Source: Heliopora coerulea (Eukaryota; Cnidaria; Anthozoa; Scleralcyonacea; Helioporidae). Taken from it: DNA of 64,000 nucleotides. Of this stretch, positions 53,177 to 63,399 are shown piece by piece. The notes under the pieces are model-generated. The model did not search any database. It worked only from the letters and a program-made list of their open reading frames with translations, and was not told the origin of the DNA. Location of the stretch: positions 1 through 64,000 of the forward strand of contig JASJOG010000281.1 of the NCBI GenBank assembly GCA_030142905.1. The letters are read 5' to 3'. Within the stretch, counting starts at the first letter, position 1, and the number at the start of each line of letters is the position of its first letter. Both the position numbers and the translations under genes were made by a program.

Positions 53177-54245
53177 GACATTGGGCTAGCCTATCCAAAA
53201 ATTGCTAAGTTTTCTGATGCCGAGAAATTTCGGTTCATCCAAAACCTGTGGAAGCCTGACACAGTTTTCGAGTTTCCAAAGTCCATTGAAACCAGTGGAA
53301 AGCTTCGAAAATTTCAGTACTCGTGGTTATTGATCTACCCATGACTGGCTTATTCGAAGTATTTTGACGGAGCTTTTTGTTTACCCTGCGTTTGTTTCGG
53401 TTTGGAGTGTGGGAAGAATGGTGACTGACCAGTGGCGTAGCCACACCCGGGCGTCAGCTACGAACATGAGTGTTTCCCAAAACGTATTTGGCATATTCAA
53501 CTGAAAAATACACAACAAAATTTTGAATAATTTGATATCAGCCCTTTAAATTTGGTCCACGAATGGAATTTCTTTGCGCAACTTTTTCTCCCACGCTAAA
53601 AATTCGCGCAATTTGTTCTCATCAATGAGATATCTCGTGGTTTTAACAGTAATTCGGAGGATCTGTACGATTGAAGCCCTCGAATCGAGCTCGGTTCCGC
53701 AGCCTAAAAAACAGGAATAGCGCCCTCATAATGCAAGAAATAGCCTTTCAGAGACCCAAGAATTCAAACATTTTCCGGGGTAGCATGCCTGCGGATCCCC
53801 TAATTAGAATGCTTCCCAGGCCCAGGCATTACGCATTCTCTGGCTACGCCACTGTGGCCAACTGGATAAGTTGCTGAAAACTCCGTTGACGTTCTGGACA
53901 ACCGCTGTTGTTCGATTGCGAAATCACTCAGCCGGAAATTGCGAAACGCATAATTTCTCGGTGGTTTCTATGGCAAGTTTCATGGCCAACATGACGAGGG
54001 CAACAGTCTCGATCGATCAACAGTTAAACCAGTTAGTGCAGCGCCAGATCAACGATAAGCGGGAAAAGATCAAGTCGATTATCAAGACCGTCACCTTCTG
54101 TGGTCAAAATAACTTCCCCCCAGAGGAAAGAGAGATGACAACACGGATGATCCCTCTCTTCAAGGTAACTTCCAAGCTCTTCTCGACTTTCGCATTGAAA
54201 GTGGCGACACCAAGCTGAAAGACCACCTTGCTAATGCTCCACGAA
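53177..54245 (+). pseudogene. hAT transposase N-terminal half, TTF zinc-finger type, split by a MITE
   Basis: First part (53177-53428): DIGLAYPKIAKFSDAEKFRF, KLRKFQYSW, a TGA where YPW is expected (near 53342), then LAYSKYFDGAFCLPCVCFG, a TTF-type zinc finger of hAT proteins. After a 425-bp MITE the frame resumes LDKLLKTPLTFWTTAVVRLR, NHSAGNCETHNFSVVSM, QRQINDKREKIKSIIKTVTF and CGQNNFPPEER. Then, one frame over, ERDDNTDDPSLQGNFQALLD and FRIESGDTKLKDHLANAPRN match the RGHRDD..GNF..LL.FR region of the family. It stops where the LINE entered at 54245. Confidence 0.8.
53430..53854. mobile_element. MITE (CAGTGGCGTAGCCA family) inside the hAT transposase
   Basis: Ends CAGTGGCGTAGCCACACCCG at 53430 and, minus strand from 53854, CAGTGGCGTAGCCAGAGAAT. 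The hAT protein resumes on the other side. Flanks TGACTGAC and TGGCCAAC could be a decayed 8-bp duplication. Part of its interior is related to 3961-4085. Confidence 0.8.
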
Positions 54246-54264
54246 ATGCCATTTATTTATCTAT

Positions 54265-54312
<48 letters not shown>

Positions 54313-55165
54313 ACTTATTTGAAACCGGTAGCCCTTCAGCGCCCTCGCCTACTTATGTATATTAAATGCTGATTTTCAAGGGGCCGTTTACATGCACAAA
54401 TATATATACAGTACAACTAAAATGTTAACAACTAAATTATTTCTAACTATATTATTTACAATAAAAAGGTTAAAAATGTTAAAAATGTTTATTTGCCAGC
54501 CCAAATTTATGTTGATGGGTATTATGGTCTCATCAAGTTATTGTAATAATTTTTAATTAAAGTTTTAAATGAACAAATAGAAAGTTGATCATACCCATCA
54601 ACAATTTCGGTTGGTAGATCATTCCAGGATACAGCACCTCGGTAGGAAAAGCTCTTTTTCAAATAGTTTATTTTTGGCTTGTTTAAATAAAGTTTTAGAT
54701 CGTTGCTTCTTAATTGATATATGTCACTATGACAATCGACAAATAAGTCAGATAAGCATTTTGGTGTTAAGCCGCGTAGAGCCTTAAATGTCATTATATG
54801 TTCCCGTCTCTTAAGGGTGGATTCTATCGGTTCCCATCCTAGCTTTTCAAAAATTTCAGTTGACCTAAACTCATAATTTAAACCCGTTATCACTCGAGCA
54901 GCTCGTTTTTGTAACTTATAAAGTTTATCAATCTGTGAACGACTGCCATCATTCCATATATTTGAGCAGTACGTGAAGTATAGCAGAACAAACGAATTGT
55001 ACATGCTTAAGAGTGCATCTTGTGTTACAAATTGCTTTGCTCTTCTTAACAGGGCAACTGATTTCGAAATTTTATTGTATTGTGCTTCATTGTGTTCCTT
55101 CCATTTTAATTGCTCGTCAATAGTTACTCCCAGTACTTTCTTATTTTCAACTAAGCATTCAGTGG
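54242..55165 (-). mobile_element. LINE, 5'-truncated, with (TAAA)n tail
   Basis: The plus-strand (ATTT)n run at 54249-54312 is the 3' tail of a minus-strand LINE. It is inserted directly after the hAT transposase fragment; the 5' end is truncated inside the RT thumb. Confidence 0.85.
54522..55160 (-). CDS. LINE RT C-terminal part, open
   Basis: An open frame from the truncation: KVLGVTIDEQLKWKEHNEAQ, then YNSFVLLYFTYCSNIWNDGS, KLYKLQKRAARVITGLNYEF and YRGAVSWNDLPTEIVDG. This is the C-terminal region of CR1/L2/jockey-like LINE reverse transcriptases (LGV.ID..L.W.., QKR..R.I, RGA..WN.LP). The ATG at 55004 is internal. No stop breaks the 210 codons or so, so the insertion is fairly young, although non-functional without its 5' part. 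Confidence 0.85.
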   Translation of the reverse strand, partial: ECLVENKKVLGVTIDEQLKWKEHNEAQYNKISKSVALLRRAKQFVTQDALLSMYNSFVLLYFTYCSNIWNDGSRSQIDKLYKLQKRAARVITGLNYEFRSTEIFEKLGWEPIESTLKRREHIMTFKALRGLTPKCLSDLFVDCHSDIYQLRSNDLKLYLNKPKINYLKKSFSYRGAVSWNDLPTEIVDGYDQLSICSFKTLIKNYYNNLMRP

Positions 55166-55194
55166 CACCTCAACACAAAGGGTTCAACAGTAAA

Positions 55195-55990
55195 TTTACA
55201 CATAGACGGCTTTAAACTTTTTCGAGAAGTCTTAAAATCCTTATGAAAGCATTACCGATGGAATACGGTAAAGGTCATAATGCACATATCACTCTTGAAG
55301 TGAGAAAGACTGAAGCGGACAACTGTTTTGCCGAAGGATAATTTGGTGACCAAAAACAAGTAGCTTTGCAGCGAGTTACCTGGTGGCTGTTTACCTTGCA
55401 TTTTTGTTTCGAGCCAAAAATACATCTTAAGGTCTTCAATGGGGTGACATTTCATATCATAAAAATCCTGAATGAGGCAATGAAATCTTTGTGTGGAAAG
55501 CGGAGAAAGTATCCGAAGACTGTCATGGCCTTGACAACTCTTCTGGATGACGAGTGTTCTATCCCACTTCTCAAACAATTGACCATGAACGCTGTCCGCT
55601 TAGATACTGCAAAATGTTCAAAAATAATTGTCGTACAGAGATGAATGAACCAGAATCTTCATTCTACTTTACCAATAAACACCAGCAAAATCCAGGCGGT
55701 ACTATTTCGTACAAGAAGTCTCCCTTGTGGAAGAATAAAGTCGGGAAGCTACTTTTGAAAGCTGCTCAAAACAATTCCGTTCCCAGAACTTGTACTTCAA
55801 AGCTACTTGATTCAGACGTACCTGTGATTGTGCAGCTCAGATAAGTGGTTACCAGAACGTGAAAAGTCCCAAGATTTATGCTAATCGACATCTTTTCAAC
55901 TTCAGCGAAGAATGTCGTTTTAATACAGTTAGTCGCTCAGCAAATGTCCTGACATCAAGCGAGTTCCCTTACGTCTTTTGTTCATATAAA
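55195..55990 (+). pseudogene. Crypton-like tyrosine recombinase relic
   Basis: Pieces in three frames follow the order of the Crypton/KIAA1958-type recombinase: FREVLKSLMKALPMEYGKG, ADNCFAEG then FGDQNK.ALQRVTWWLFTLHF (N-terminal box around the first Arg, here changed), CPLRYCKMFKNNCRTEMNEP, SSFYFTNKHQQNPGGTISYK and SPLWKNKVGKLLLKAA. Next comes SVPRTCTSKLLDSDVPVI, which stands where the HxxR box is expected (Arg present, His lost), then ISGYQNVKSPKIYANRHLFN, where family members have LSGHKN..S...Y (catalytic Tyr region). Catalytic His residues are altered and frames are broken, so it is dead. Confidence 0.7.
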
Positions 55991-56333
55991 TCAGAAAGAA
56001 CCAAGACAAGGCGTTGCTGCAAAAAGTGAACAGTTGGCAAATTCATATTCCAAGGAGCTAACTTTGAAAACTGCTGTTTCAAGTCATAAATTGTCCAGTT
56101 ACTGAGGTGGCGAAACCAGCAGCAGGCACCAAGAAAGCCATTTCCTTTGCCGGTCTTAAATCATTTACTGGCTTCAGTGTTCAAATAATGTAAACAACTT
56201 GCGAGAGATCCATACAAGGGAAAAAATAACAAGACCAAATCGATTTGCTTCAATACGGCACCTAAGTACGGTTTGTTCAACAACATACCAGTCCCCGAGC
56301 TTCCACACGGCATTTTTGAGTGACAAGACACCA

Positions 56334-56360
56334 TGGATATATATATATATATATATATAA
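56334..56360. repeat. (AT)n microsatellite
   Basis: ATATAT run of about 26 bases. Confidence 0.9.
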
Positions 56361-56438
56361 AGAAAGATACACAAAGCGAAAATTTTTCTCCCTAGTAATC
56401 ACCACGCGTGTAAAAGGACTCCACGCACGTCAAGATTA

Positions 56439-56475
56439 GTACCCTCGCACCGCGCTTCGCGCGGTGGGCGAGGGG
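56439..56475. repeat. GC-rich perfect hairpin
   Basis: CCCTCGCACCGCGC, loop TTC, GCGCGGTGGGCGAGGG forms a long stem in otherwise AT-rich DNA, inside the hAT region. Confidence 0.7.
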
Positions 56476-57199
56476 ATAAGTATAACAATTCTCTTAATTA
56501 AATAGTAATCAATATTAGAACAATGGTAATAAAATTAAAGTCTTTGAGGCGGTGGTTTTCTTCTTCCACTTTCCAATTGCTGGACATACAATTGCAAATG
56601 CCATATGTCATATATCCATGGCAGGATTTCCAGCAAGTGATGTCATTCAAGATCCTGTCATCAATTTCAAGACAACTATTCCAAGTTTCAAGCACAAGCT
56701 CTCCTTCAACTGTTCCTTTTAGGAACACCAGATAAAACAAAAGGGTACAAACAAATCACTCGAATGTGATTGTGTTTTTTTTTTTCCTGTTTATTTATGC
56801 AAGAAGTGGAAACCTGGGTCCCATGCAAAAAAATTAATGAAATTTTTTGATGAATCTGAATAATGCATGTTCAACCTGCAGTGTTTGTGAACATCAAAAA
56901 GTGATCTAAAATAATTTCCCCCTCAATGATTTAATATAATAATTTTTAATTAATATTTAGTAGTCAGGATTTTGAAAAATACTAATTAGGTTCATAAAAT
57001 TAACATTTTTGTCCTAAAAACTATAGTTTCAATCTTATAATATTTTTGAAAAATGACACTAGTAATGCAGGGAATCGTGTTTTAGAGCTTCTAGAAAACA
57101 AAATTTTTCCGGGCGACCATGCCCCCGGCTTCTCCTAGATGTCGCAAGCGCCGAAGGCGCTAGGAAACTAGTCACAGCATTTTCTAGATCCACCCCTGC

Positions 57200-59590
57200 T
57201 TCCCTTTTAATGATCTGCATATAGAGTAAGTACTGCGATTTTCGTGTGATGAGTCGAATGAAAGTCGTACGCTAAAAGTAGAAAGGCTGTGACTGGCTGT
57301 AAGGGTGCTTTTTTTCATGGTTTTCTTTTTGGGTTTTTTTTTTATTCCGTCGGGAATTGCGTCATGACAACTAATATTTCTGTACAAATGAAAAGCGTTG
57401 TGTCAGCGTTTTCACTGGCATATACGTTTTAACCATAACATAAGAAGCGAACTGGACCGTTCATGTGAGCACGAAGCCAAAGTCTATTTAGGTGCGAGTT
57501 ATTTATTTCATATAAACGGTCCTAATAAGAAGCTGTTTATATACCAGAACGAGTTTATTTAGGACTGAATCGGTTCTGATTTCCCTGCAATTTTCACCCA
57601 GAAACTGGTGCGATAATTATACGTTGTGTTGGTGTAACAATCAAAATTTATTTCAACCAAAGTGCCTCTTAAGGCAGAAAACAGTCAGAACATTCTGTTT
57701 TACGTTTTGTTTTTTTTTTTACGACGGCAAACGAACTATGACCATGTTCAGGATGGATGATTCGAAAGAGCAGGAAAATTTGCCTGCTGTCGCTTGTTCG
57801 CTTCTTGTTTGTGTCTTCACATCTTTGTAGTTTAAATTTTGCACATTTCACAGCTAGTTCTTTCTAATTGATATACATTGGTTGTCAAAATAATGCATTG
57901 GGAAAGCCTGTTATTTCATTTGTGTTAGTCGTTGTTCACCGTTATCCACGAAGTGTGACTGATGCGTTTAAGATGACGAATTTGGCCCACAGTTTTGACG
58001 GGAACTTTTCGAGTATTCGGCGAAGTGTGACTAGAAATAAAAAGCATCTTGTTACTCCTTAAGCCTGTCAATAGTGCAAGATGTTCAAAATTTTCTGCCT
58101 TCCCATTCCATACAAATGTTTCCTACTTCTCTAACAAACCCGACTCCGTTCGTAGTGATTATGTTTGGCGATTAGCGGGTATTTTTTGGAGGGTTTCTGT
58201 TTTAAGGACCTGCTTTTAGGAGTTTCCTGCGCAGGGAAATGTTGATCGTTGGAGTCTTAGAAATACGTTTTCCAGTTCTCAAAGTTACTTAGACTTCCCC
58301 AAGGTAGAAGTCAAGAGGATCACTAAAATCAACCATTGCGGGCATAATGACAGAAACTGAACAGCCATCAAGCCGTTAAGGAATCGTGTAATTAAGTTCT
58401 ACCACTGCTATCACATATTTATATATATGCAGTCGGACCTCCTTGCAGACGCCTCCCGTAAGCAGGCACCTCTTGTAAACGTACACTATCCTTGGGTACC
58501 GGCCGAACGTCTTTTTTACTGGCAACGAAGAACCTTGACAAGCTGTACTATATGTTAACGACATTTAAACAGATTTGCGCTTGGGAGGACAGAAGCAAAC
58601 GTACAGAACACATTTTTTAAACCGTCTTAATTTACTTGTTTCTGATCGTGTTGTAAATTTAGGTCCAATATACTCTTGAAGAAATTCTCCACAATGTATT
58701 TCTAACGTCATCGTTCTCAAATTACTATTCTTTCATTTAAGCGTCCTGATACATGTAGTTCAGTTCACTACTTCAGTTGGACACGACGAACTGACAACAT
58801 ATCTTGCGGGATAGTATTTTGTAATTTTCAGGGGATCGTTGGTCTATTTGAAACGAGTGTACAGTTCTCATTGAAGGAATCATGGTTTAATAATTAACTA
58901 TTGACGTTGGTTTTCCTTGCGATTTCTACAAACAAACCGCACACTTCCTTGATACTCAAACAGCAGAAAATAGACTTCCATGCACATGCTGTAAAACCAT
59001 ATTCATCGCTCAGTATGTTTAGCCTCCAAGAAATGCTTTACCCTGGGAACACAAAGTCTCCTTGATTCGCTCCACAGCGTATCCTGTTAACAGAATTTGC
59101 TGAATTCTTGGTATTAATACCGAAGTTCGTAATCCTTTTCCGGAATGACATCTCCCCTTGACAAGTAATATCACTTGTCATTAGCCAGAGTAAAATAATC
59201 TAATAAAGCTGATCCCGGCAGGAAAGAGTAAATAAAACGTTACAACAGAGTGTTATCTGTAAATAAAGATCTGTAAAACGACGTATACATGATCGAAGTG
59301 AAATGCGAAGTGAAGTGAAGTGAAGTGAAATGCGTGATACAAGTGAATTGCGTAAGTAGTACAGCAAGTCTGATGTGTTCGATCACGTCCCTGTTGAATA
59401 ACTGATGAAGAACTGCTGTTATTGAAAATGGTCATACGTCGAAGCAAACCAAAAATATTCTTTAACAATACAGTTTAAGTAGACGCCCACTACCGACTGA
59501 TAAACGTTCAAGCACATCATAGTTTCATGGCCGTTCCAGACATTTAAACGTTGGAATAAAAAAAAAACTTTCCTTGAAAGTAAGCACATA
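57200..59590. other. No recognised gene; dispersed repeat copy
   Basis: Contains the third copy of the 4.6-kb family (59130-59232) and a (GAAGT)n minisatellite at about 59298-59330. ORFs here lack recognisable domains. Confidence 0.45.
59130..59232 (+). repeat. Dispersed repeat copy (family at 4.6, 15.6, 59.15 kb)
   Basis: CATTAGCCAGAGTAAAATAA, then CCCGGCAGGAAAGAGTAAAT, matching the minus strand of 15585-15682. Confidence 0.6.
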
Positions 59591-59592
59591 AA

Positions 59593-59856
59593 CCTGGTTC
59601 ACACGAGCAACATAAGCATAAGGACAAGATCAATACGAAAACTAAGCATGATATCTCCTCTGAGACTTGCAAAGACAAAACAACAAGAATTTTTCTTTGT
59701 TTCGTCTTTTTTTCGGCTCTTGACTTATACTTCGAATATGATGTTATGCTTATGCTTACGTTGATCCTTATGCTAGAGTCTCGACTTCGTTCCTTTGTTT
59801 TGCTTTTCGTTTTGCCTTATGCTTATGTTTAAACTCACGTGTAAACCAAGCCACAC
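59593..59856. mobile_element. MITE, Harbinger-like ends
   Basis: CCTGGTTCACACGAGCAACA then TAAGCATAAGG at left. Minus-strand right end GCTTGGTTTACACGTGAG with AACATAAGCATAAGG. No ORF. The GGTTTACAC-type end resembles the Harbinger end at 35 kb. Confidence 0.65.
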
Positions 59857-62600
59857 ATAATGGGATATTCCATTTTCCGCTGAATTGCTTTCCACGAATG
59901 AGACTTATTTGTTTCTCCGGAACTTCTTGAGATTGTTTGTGTTTTTAAATTGATTTTCTCATGATGACAAGTTTGTAGTAGTCCTTTCTTATAGTATCAT
60001 ACAAACATTTGTTTAAATATCCAAACTTTTTCTTGTTTCTTTTTCTTGCTGTTGTTCATTTAAATTGCGTAGTCGCTTCTCAACCTCTTTATCGTGTAGT
60101 GAGTGATAAATTCTACCATCTAACACCCCTGATGAGTCTTGCCAGAGTGACAATATACATTGCCCCAACAGCTCCCCACATAAGCCAGGGAATATATTTA
60201 TAAGGGGAATGATCTTTTGATGGTGAATCATTCTGTTGGGATAACTGGTCTCCAATGGACGCCAAAGTTGCACCTATCCGGCGCTCTTTTACCTCGTTTT
60301 AAAGGATACGCGGGTTGTCTATTATTAAATTGATATAAAGGAGCGCGCTGTTCATCTTTCGGGTCGTCGTTGCTTCCAAAGAAGGCTAAAATTTAGAAAT
60401 TGTAAGAAAGATACCAGTTAACTCGTGAACGAAACACCAGAATATTACAAACTGTATCTTGAGCAAGAGTATACAAGTATAAAGCAATCTTATTAATTTG
60501 AAGTACCTTTGATTTATTTAAACTTTCCAAAAGAAATTCTTTCAATACAAGTCGACTTACAAGTGGTATTATATATCTCCCTCTGTTTTGACGTAAACTC
60601 TCAGCTCGTCAATTTGACATATTCACACCTATCTATAAGGAGCTCGGTTCAGTTTATTGTGTTAGGTCCTGTGCCCACAATTTGAGCCGATTTGGGAGTA
60701 TTTATACAGAAAGCTTTCGACTTTTCTGTAAGCCATCTATAGGACAGGTCAGGGCGGGATCAGACCTGTTCTTTGCCAATATATACGATCTGAAAGTAAT
60801 AATGATGCAAACATCGGGATTCACCTCTTGAATGATTTTCAACGCTTCAGTATTCCCAGAGGAGCGTAATTAACGCGAAGTATGGTTTTGATTCTCAGTG
60901 GAGGTTTATAATTCGTAGCGATAACTACAGGGTTACGTCACCTCAACGTAAAAGTATTAAAGTATAATAAATGAAAAGATATATAAGTATGAAACAAAAA
61001 AGGAATGAAAGTATGAAAATATGAAGGCTGCTTCATTTACGTACTATCAACTCGTGATGGAGTATCAAGAGGAACATAAAGCATGGACTTTGCTTGTTCA
61101 CCTCATCCTATTCAATATTTACAACTTAAACATGGGCGTAAACTCACACAAGGTGAACGGAATGATTTTCGATTTCGAAGCTAAATATTTTCGGGTGAAT
61201 TTGTTGGGACCAATTTGAACTATTCTTATTCCAGCGTACAAATAAACGATTGCACAGATTACTGAGTACCCGAAAAACAAATCATGGGATATTTTGAGAC
61301 CGGTTTGAGTTTGGCGGTGGTGATTTAGGCTCTAACGAGCAGCAACTCGCGTCCTTTGGTTCGCTTTACTTCGTTAATCAAGCGCATGTTGCTTTTGAAA
61401 GGAAGAATAATAACCACACCATCTCTCTGGACCTTTATAATTAGTATGGCTTATTCATATTTTCTTAATAACGTAAATTTATATATAATCAAGCCATCAA
61501 ATGATCATATTGCTGTAAAAGGAAACTTGATTACAATGATGAATTCAGTTTCAAATTCATTGGACACGAAATTCTTGTGTAAATGGTTTCATAAACATCA
61601 CATCTCTTCTTGGAGTGATTGATCAGTTACTTCGGTTATCCCCTCCCGCTGAGTTGTTGAAGGCGAAAGCCGAGAGCAGTTCCAGTCGTTAAGTGATTTC
61701 CCAACTTCCCAAGTGCATCCGTAACTCAATGGATGTCGCCAAGTCATTAACCATCTCTTTTATAACATTACTAAATAACACGCATTCTGTGCAAGTCCTG
61801 ATTAGCGAGCCCAATTTTCTCTCAGAGTACAGAGAAACGCTGATGTCATTTTCATTTTGTAATAGAGTAGGGAGACATGGATGACGTCAGGAGAGCTCGG
61901 AAAAAACCGGTTAATTTATAAACCAAATAAAAAATAGCTTTCGTATGTCTGTGCTGTGATAGAAACATTCATGACGCCTTTTCAACCGGCAAAAACCCCG
62001 GAATTTCCTCCGTTGAAATTACGCCATTCGTGCTTCTAGCACAGCACAGAGACACTCAAACAATTTTCGATTTGCTAAGAATCAAATCAGACCCAAAATA
62101 ACGAAAAACAAGCTTTGTATCACTAACTAAATATACTTTCTTCTTACGTCAGCCAAAAGTTTGAAGCACTTGATTGGCCACTTAAAGAAAAGGTGATCGC
62201 GAGATCTTGGGTTTCGATTTTTTTTTCTCAAGAGTTACTTGCAAAAGTTCTTGCCTTAGTCTACACACAAGTGAGCATGAGTGAAGATGGGTGAACACTT
62301 AAACCGTTTGCAATTACTTTAAATATTCCATTATTTCCACATGCATCTAAATGTTGCCACCGTCTTTTTTTTTTTTCCTTAAAAATTTTACCCAGCTGAA
62401 AAATTCCAAATCCTAAACCTAATCCTAACCCCAATCTTAACCCAAATACTTTTCCGAGTTTCTCCTAGAAAGATTATATTCATCTGTTTAAGGACATTTT
62501 CAGAGTTGATGCTATTCATCTTTTCAGGGATGAGATTTGATTTATCAAATAACACGCGTCTTACGCACGCTCTGATTTTCACTCAGGGTACAAATACGGA
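59857..62600. other. No recognised gene
   Basis: Includes one member (61925-61990) of a direct repeat pair; the other is at 62628-62700. Nothing else assigned. Confidence 0.45.
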
Positions 62601-62700
62601 TAACGTCATTTTTATTTTGTATTTATCAAATAGAGAATTCCTTTCGTGTCTCTGTGCTGTAATAGAAACATAAATGACGTCATTTCAACCGGAAAAATGC
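61925..62700. repeat. Direct repeat pair about 700 bp apart
   Basis: CTGTGCTGTGATAGAAACAT followed by CATGACG..TTTCAACCGG (61950-61990) recurs as CTGTGCTGTAATAGAAACAT with AATGACGTCATTTCAACCGG (62652-62692). These are possibly terminal parts of one element. Confidence 0.6.
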
Positions 62701-62884
62701 CTTGTCAATTAATTAGAAGATCTTGAAGTCGTCATTAATGAGAACCACGAGGATTTTGTTTGTATAACTTAAAACTTGGTTGACGATTAACATTTCGAAC
62801 TCGAAAATTATTCGCTAGTTCGGAAGAACAAAAGTGTTGAAAAACGTGGCGGAGGTGTCTGTGCATACATTGATATTGGTATTA

Positions 62885-63352
62885 CAGTGGTTATTCAATT
62901 ATCCGACCCCTCGTTTATCCGGACTTCAATTATCCGGCCTAACATCGGAACCTCGAGTTTGAAAACGAAAACTATACCTTGTGTCCAAAAAAAAACATAA
63001 ATCACCGCGCCGCACATCATTCTTGCTGCGCCATCAAAAAGCGTAACAAACAAAATGGTGCAGGTAACCACAAACCGTTCCAACAGTCACTTAATACAGC
63101 CACACTCGTACAGCTGCGGGAAATTGCCGCAGAGAAGCGCAGGGCCGCACGGGTACAACCGAAAATTCACGCCTTTTTCCGCCCAAAATAACTTTGTTTT
63201 TGTAATTATACTTTTTGACAAGGCAGAGAAAAAACTTTTTTACAGTGCTAGTGGGTGTTTTATTATGTTTTCGATTATCCGGATTTTTTGATTATCCGGA
63301 CATTTTTCAGATTCCCCTGTACCACACCGGCCGGATAATTGAATAACCACTG
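62885..63352 (+). mobile_element. pogo/Tigger-type MITE
   Basis: Perfect 21-bp inverted ends CAGTGGTTATTCAATTATCCG at 62885 and, on the minus strand, from 63352. TA on both sides (62883-62884, 63353-63354). ATTATCCGGA words repeat near both ends. 468 bp: an internal deletion derivative that still carries the end of a transposase gene. Confidence 0.9.
62979..63191 (+). pseudogene. Tigger transposase C-terminal remnant with PIP box
   Basis: An ORF ending LREIAAEKRRAARVQPKIHA then FFRPK and stop. QPKIHAFF fits the PCNA-interacting consensus Q-x-x-(I/L/M)-x-x-F-F. pogo-family transposases are known to end with a PCNA-binding motif. The earlier codons may be partly non-coding. The catalytic domain is absent, so only the docking tail is retained. 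Confidence 0.7.
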
Positions 63353-63399
63353 TATATATATTGATATTAGTAATCTTTATTAGTGATCTTTATTTAAAC

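Larger units (their letters stand above)
52605..57196 (+). mobile_element. hAT-type transposon, decayed and invaded
   Basis: Left end AGGGGTGGATCCAGAGTAGT and right end, minus strand, CAGGGGTGGATCTAGAAAAT, are an inverted pair, both followed by ACTAGTTTCC. A hAT transposase with TTF-type zinc finger lies inside on the plus strand (53177-54245). Subterminal GGGCACTAGTC repeats occur at the left. A MITE, a LINE and a Crypton-like relic sit within; the transposase C terminus (dimerisation domain) was not found. An 8-bp duplication is not clear. Confidence 0.65.
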
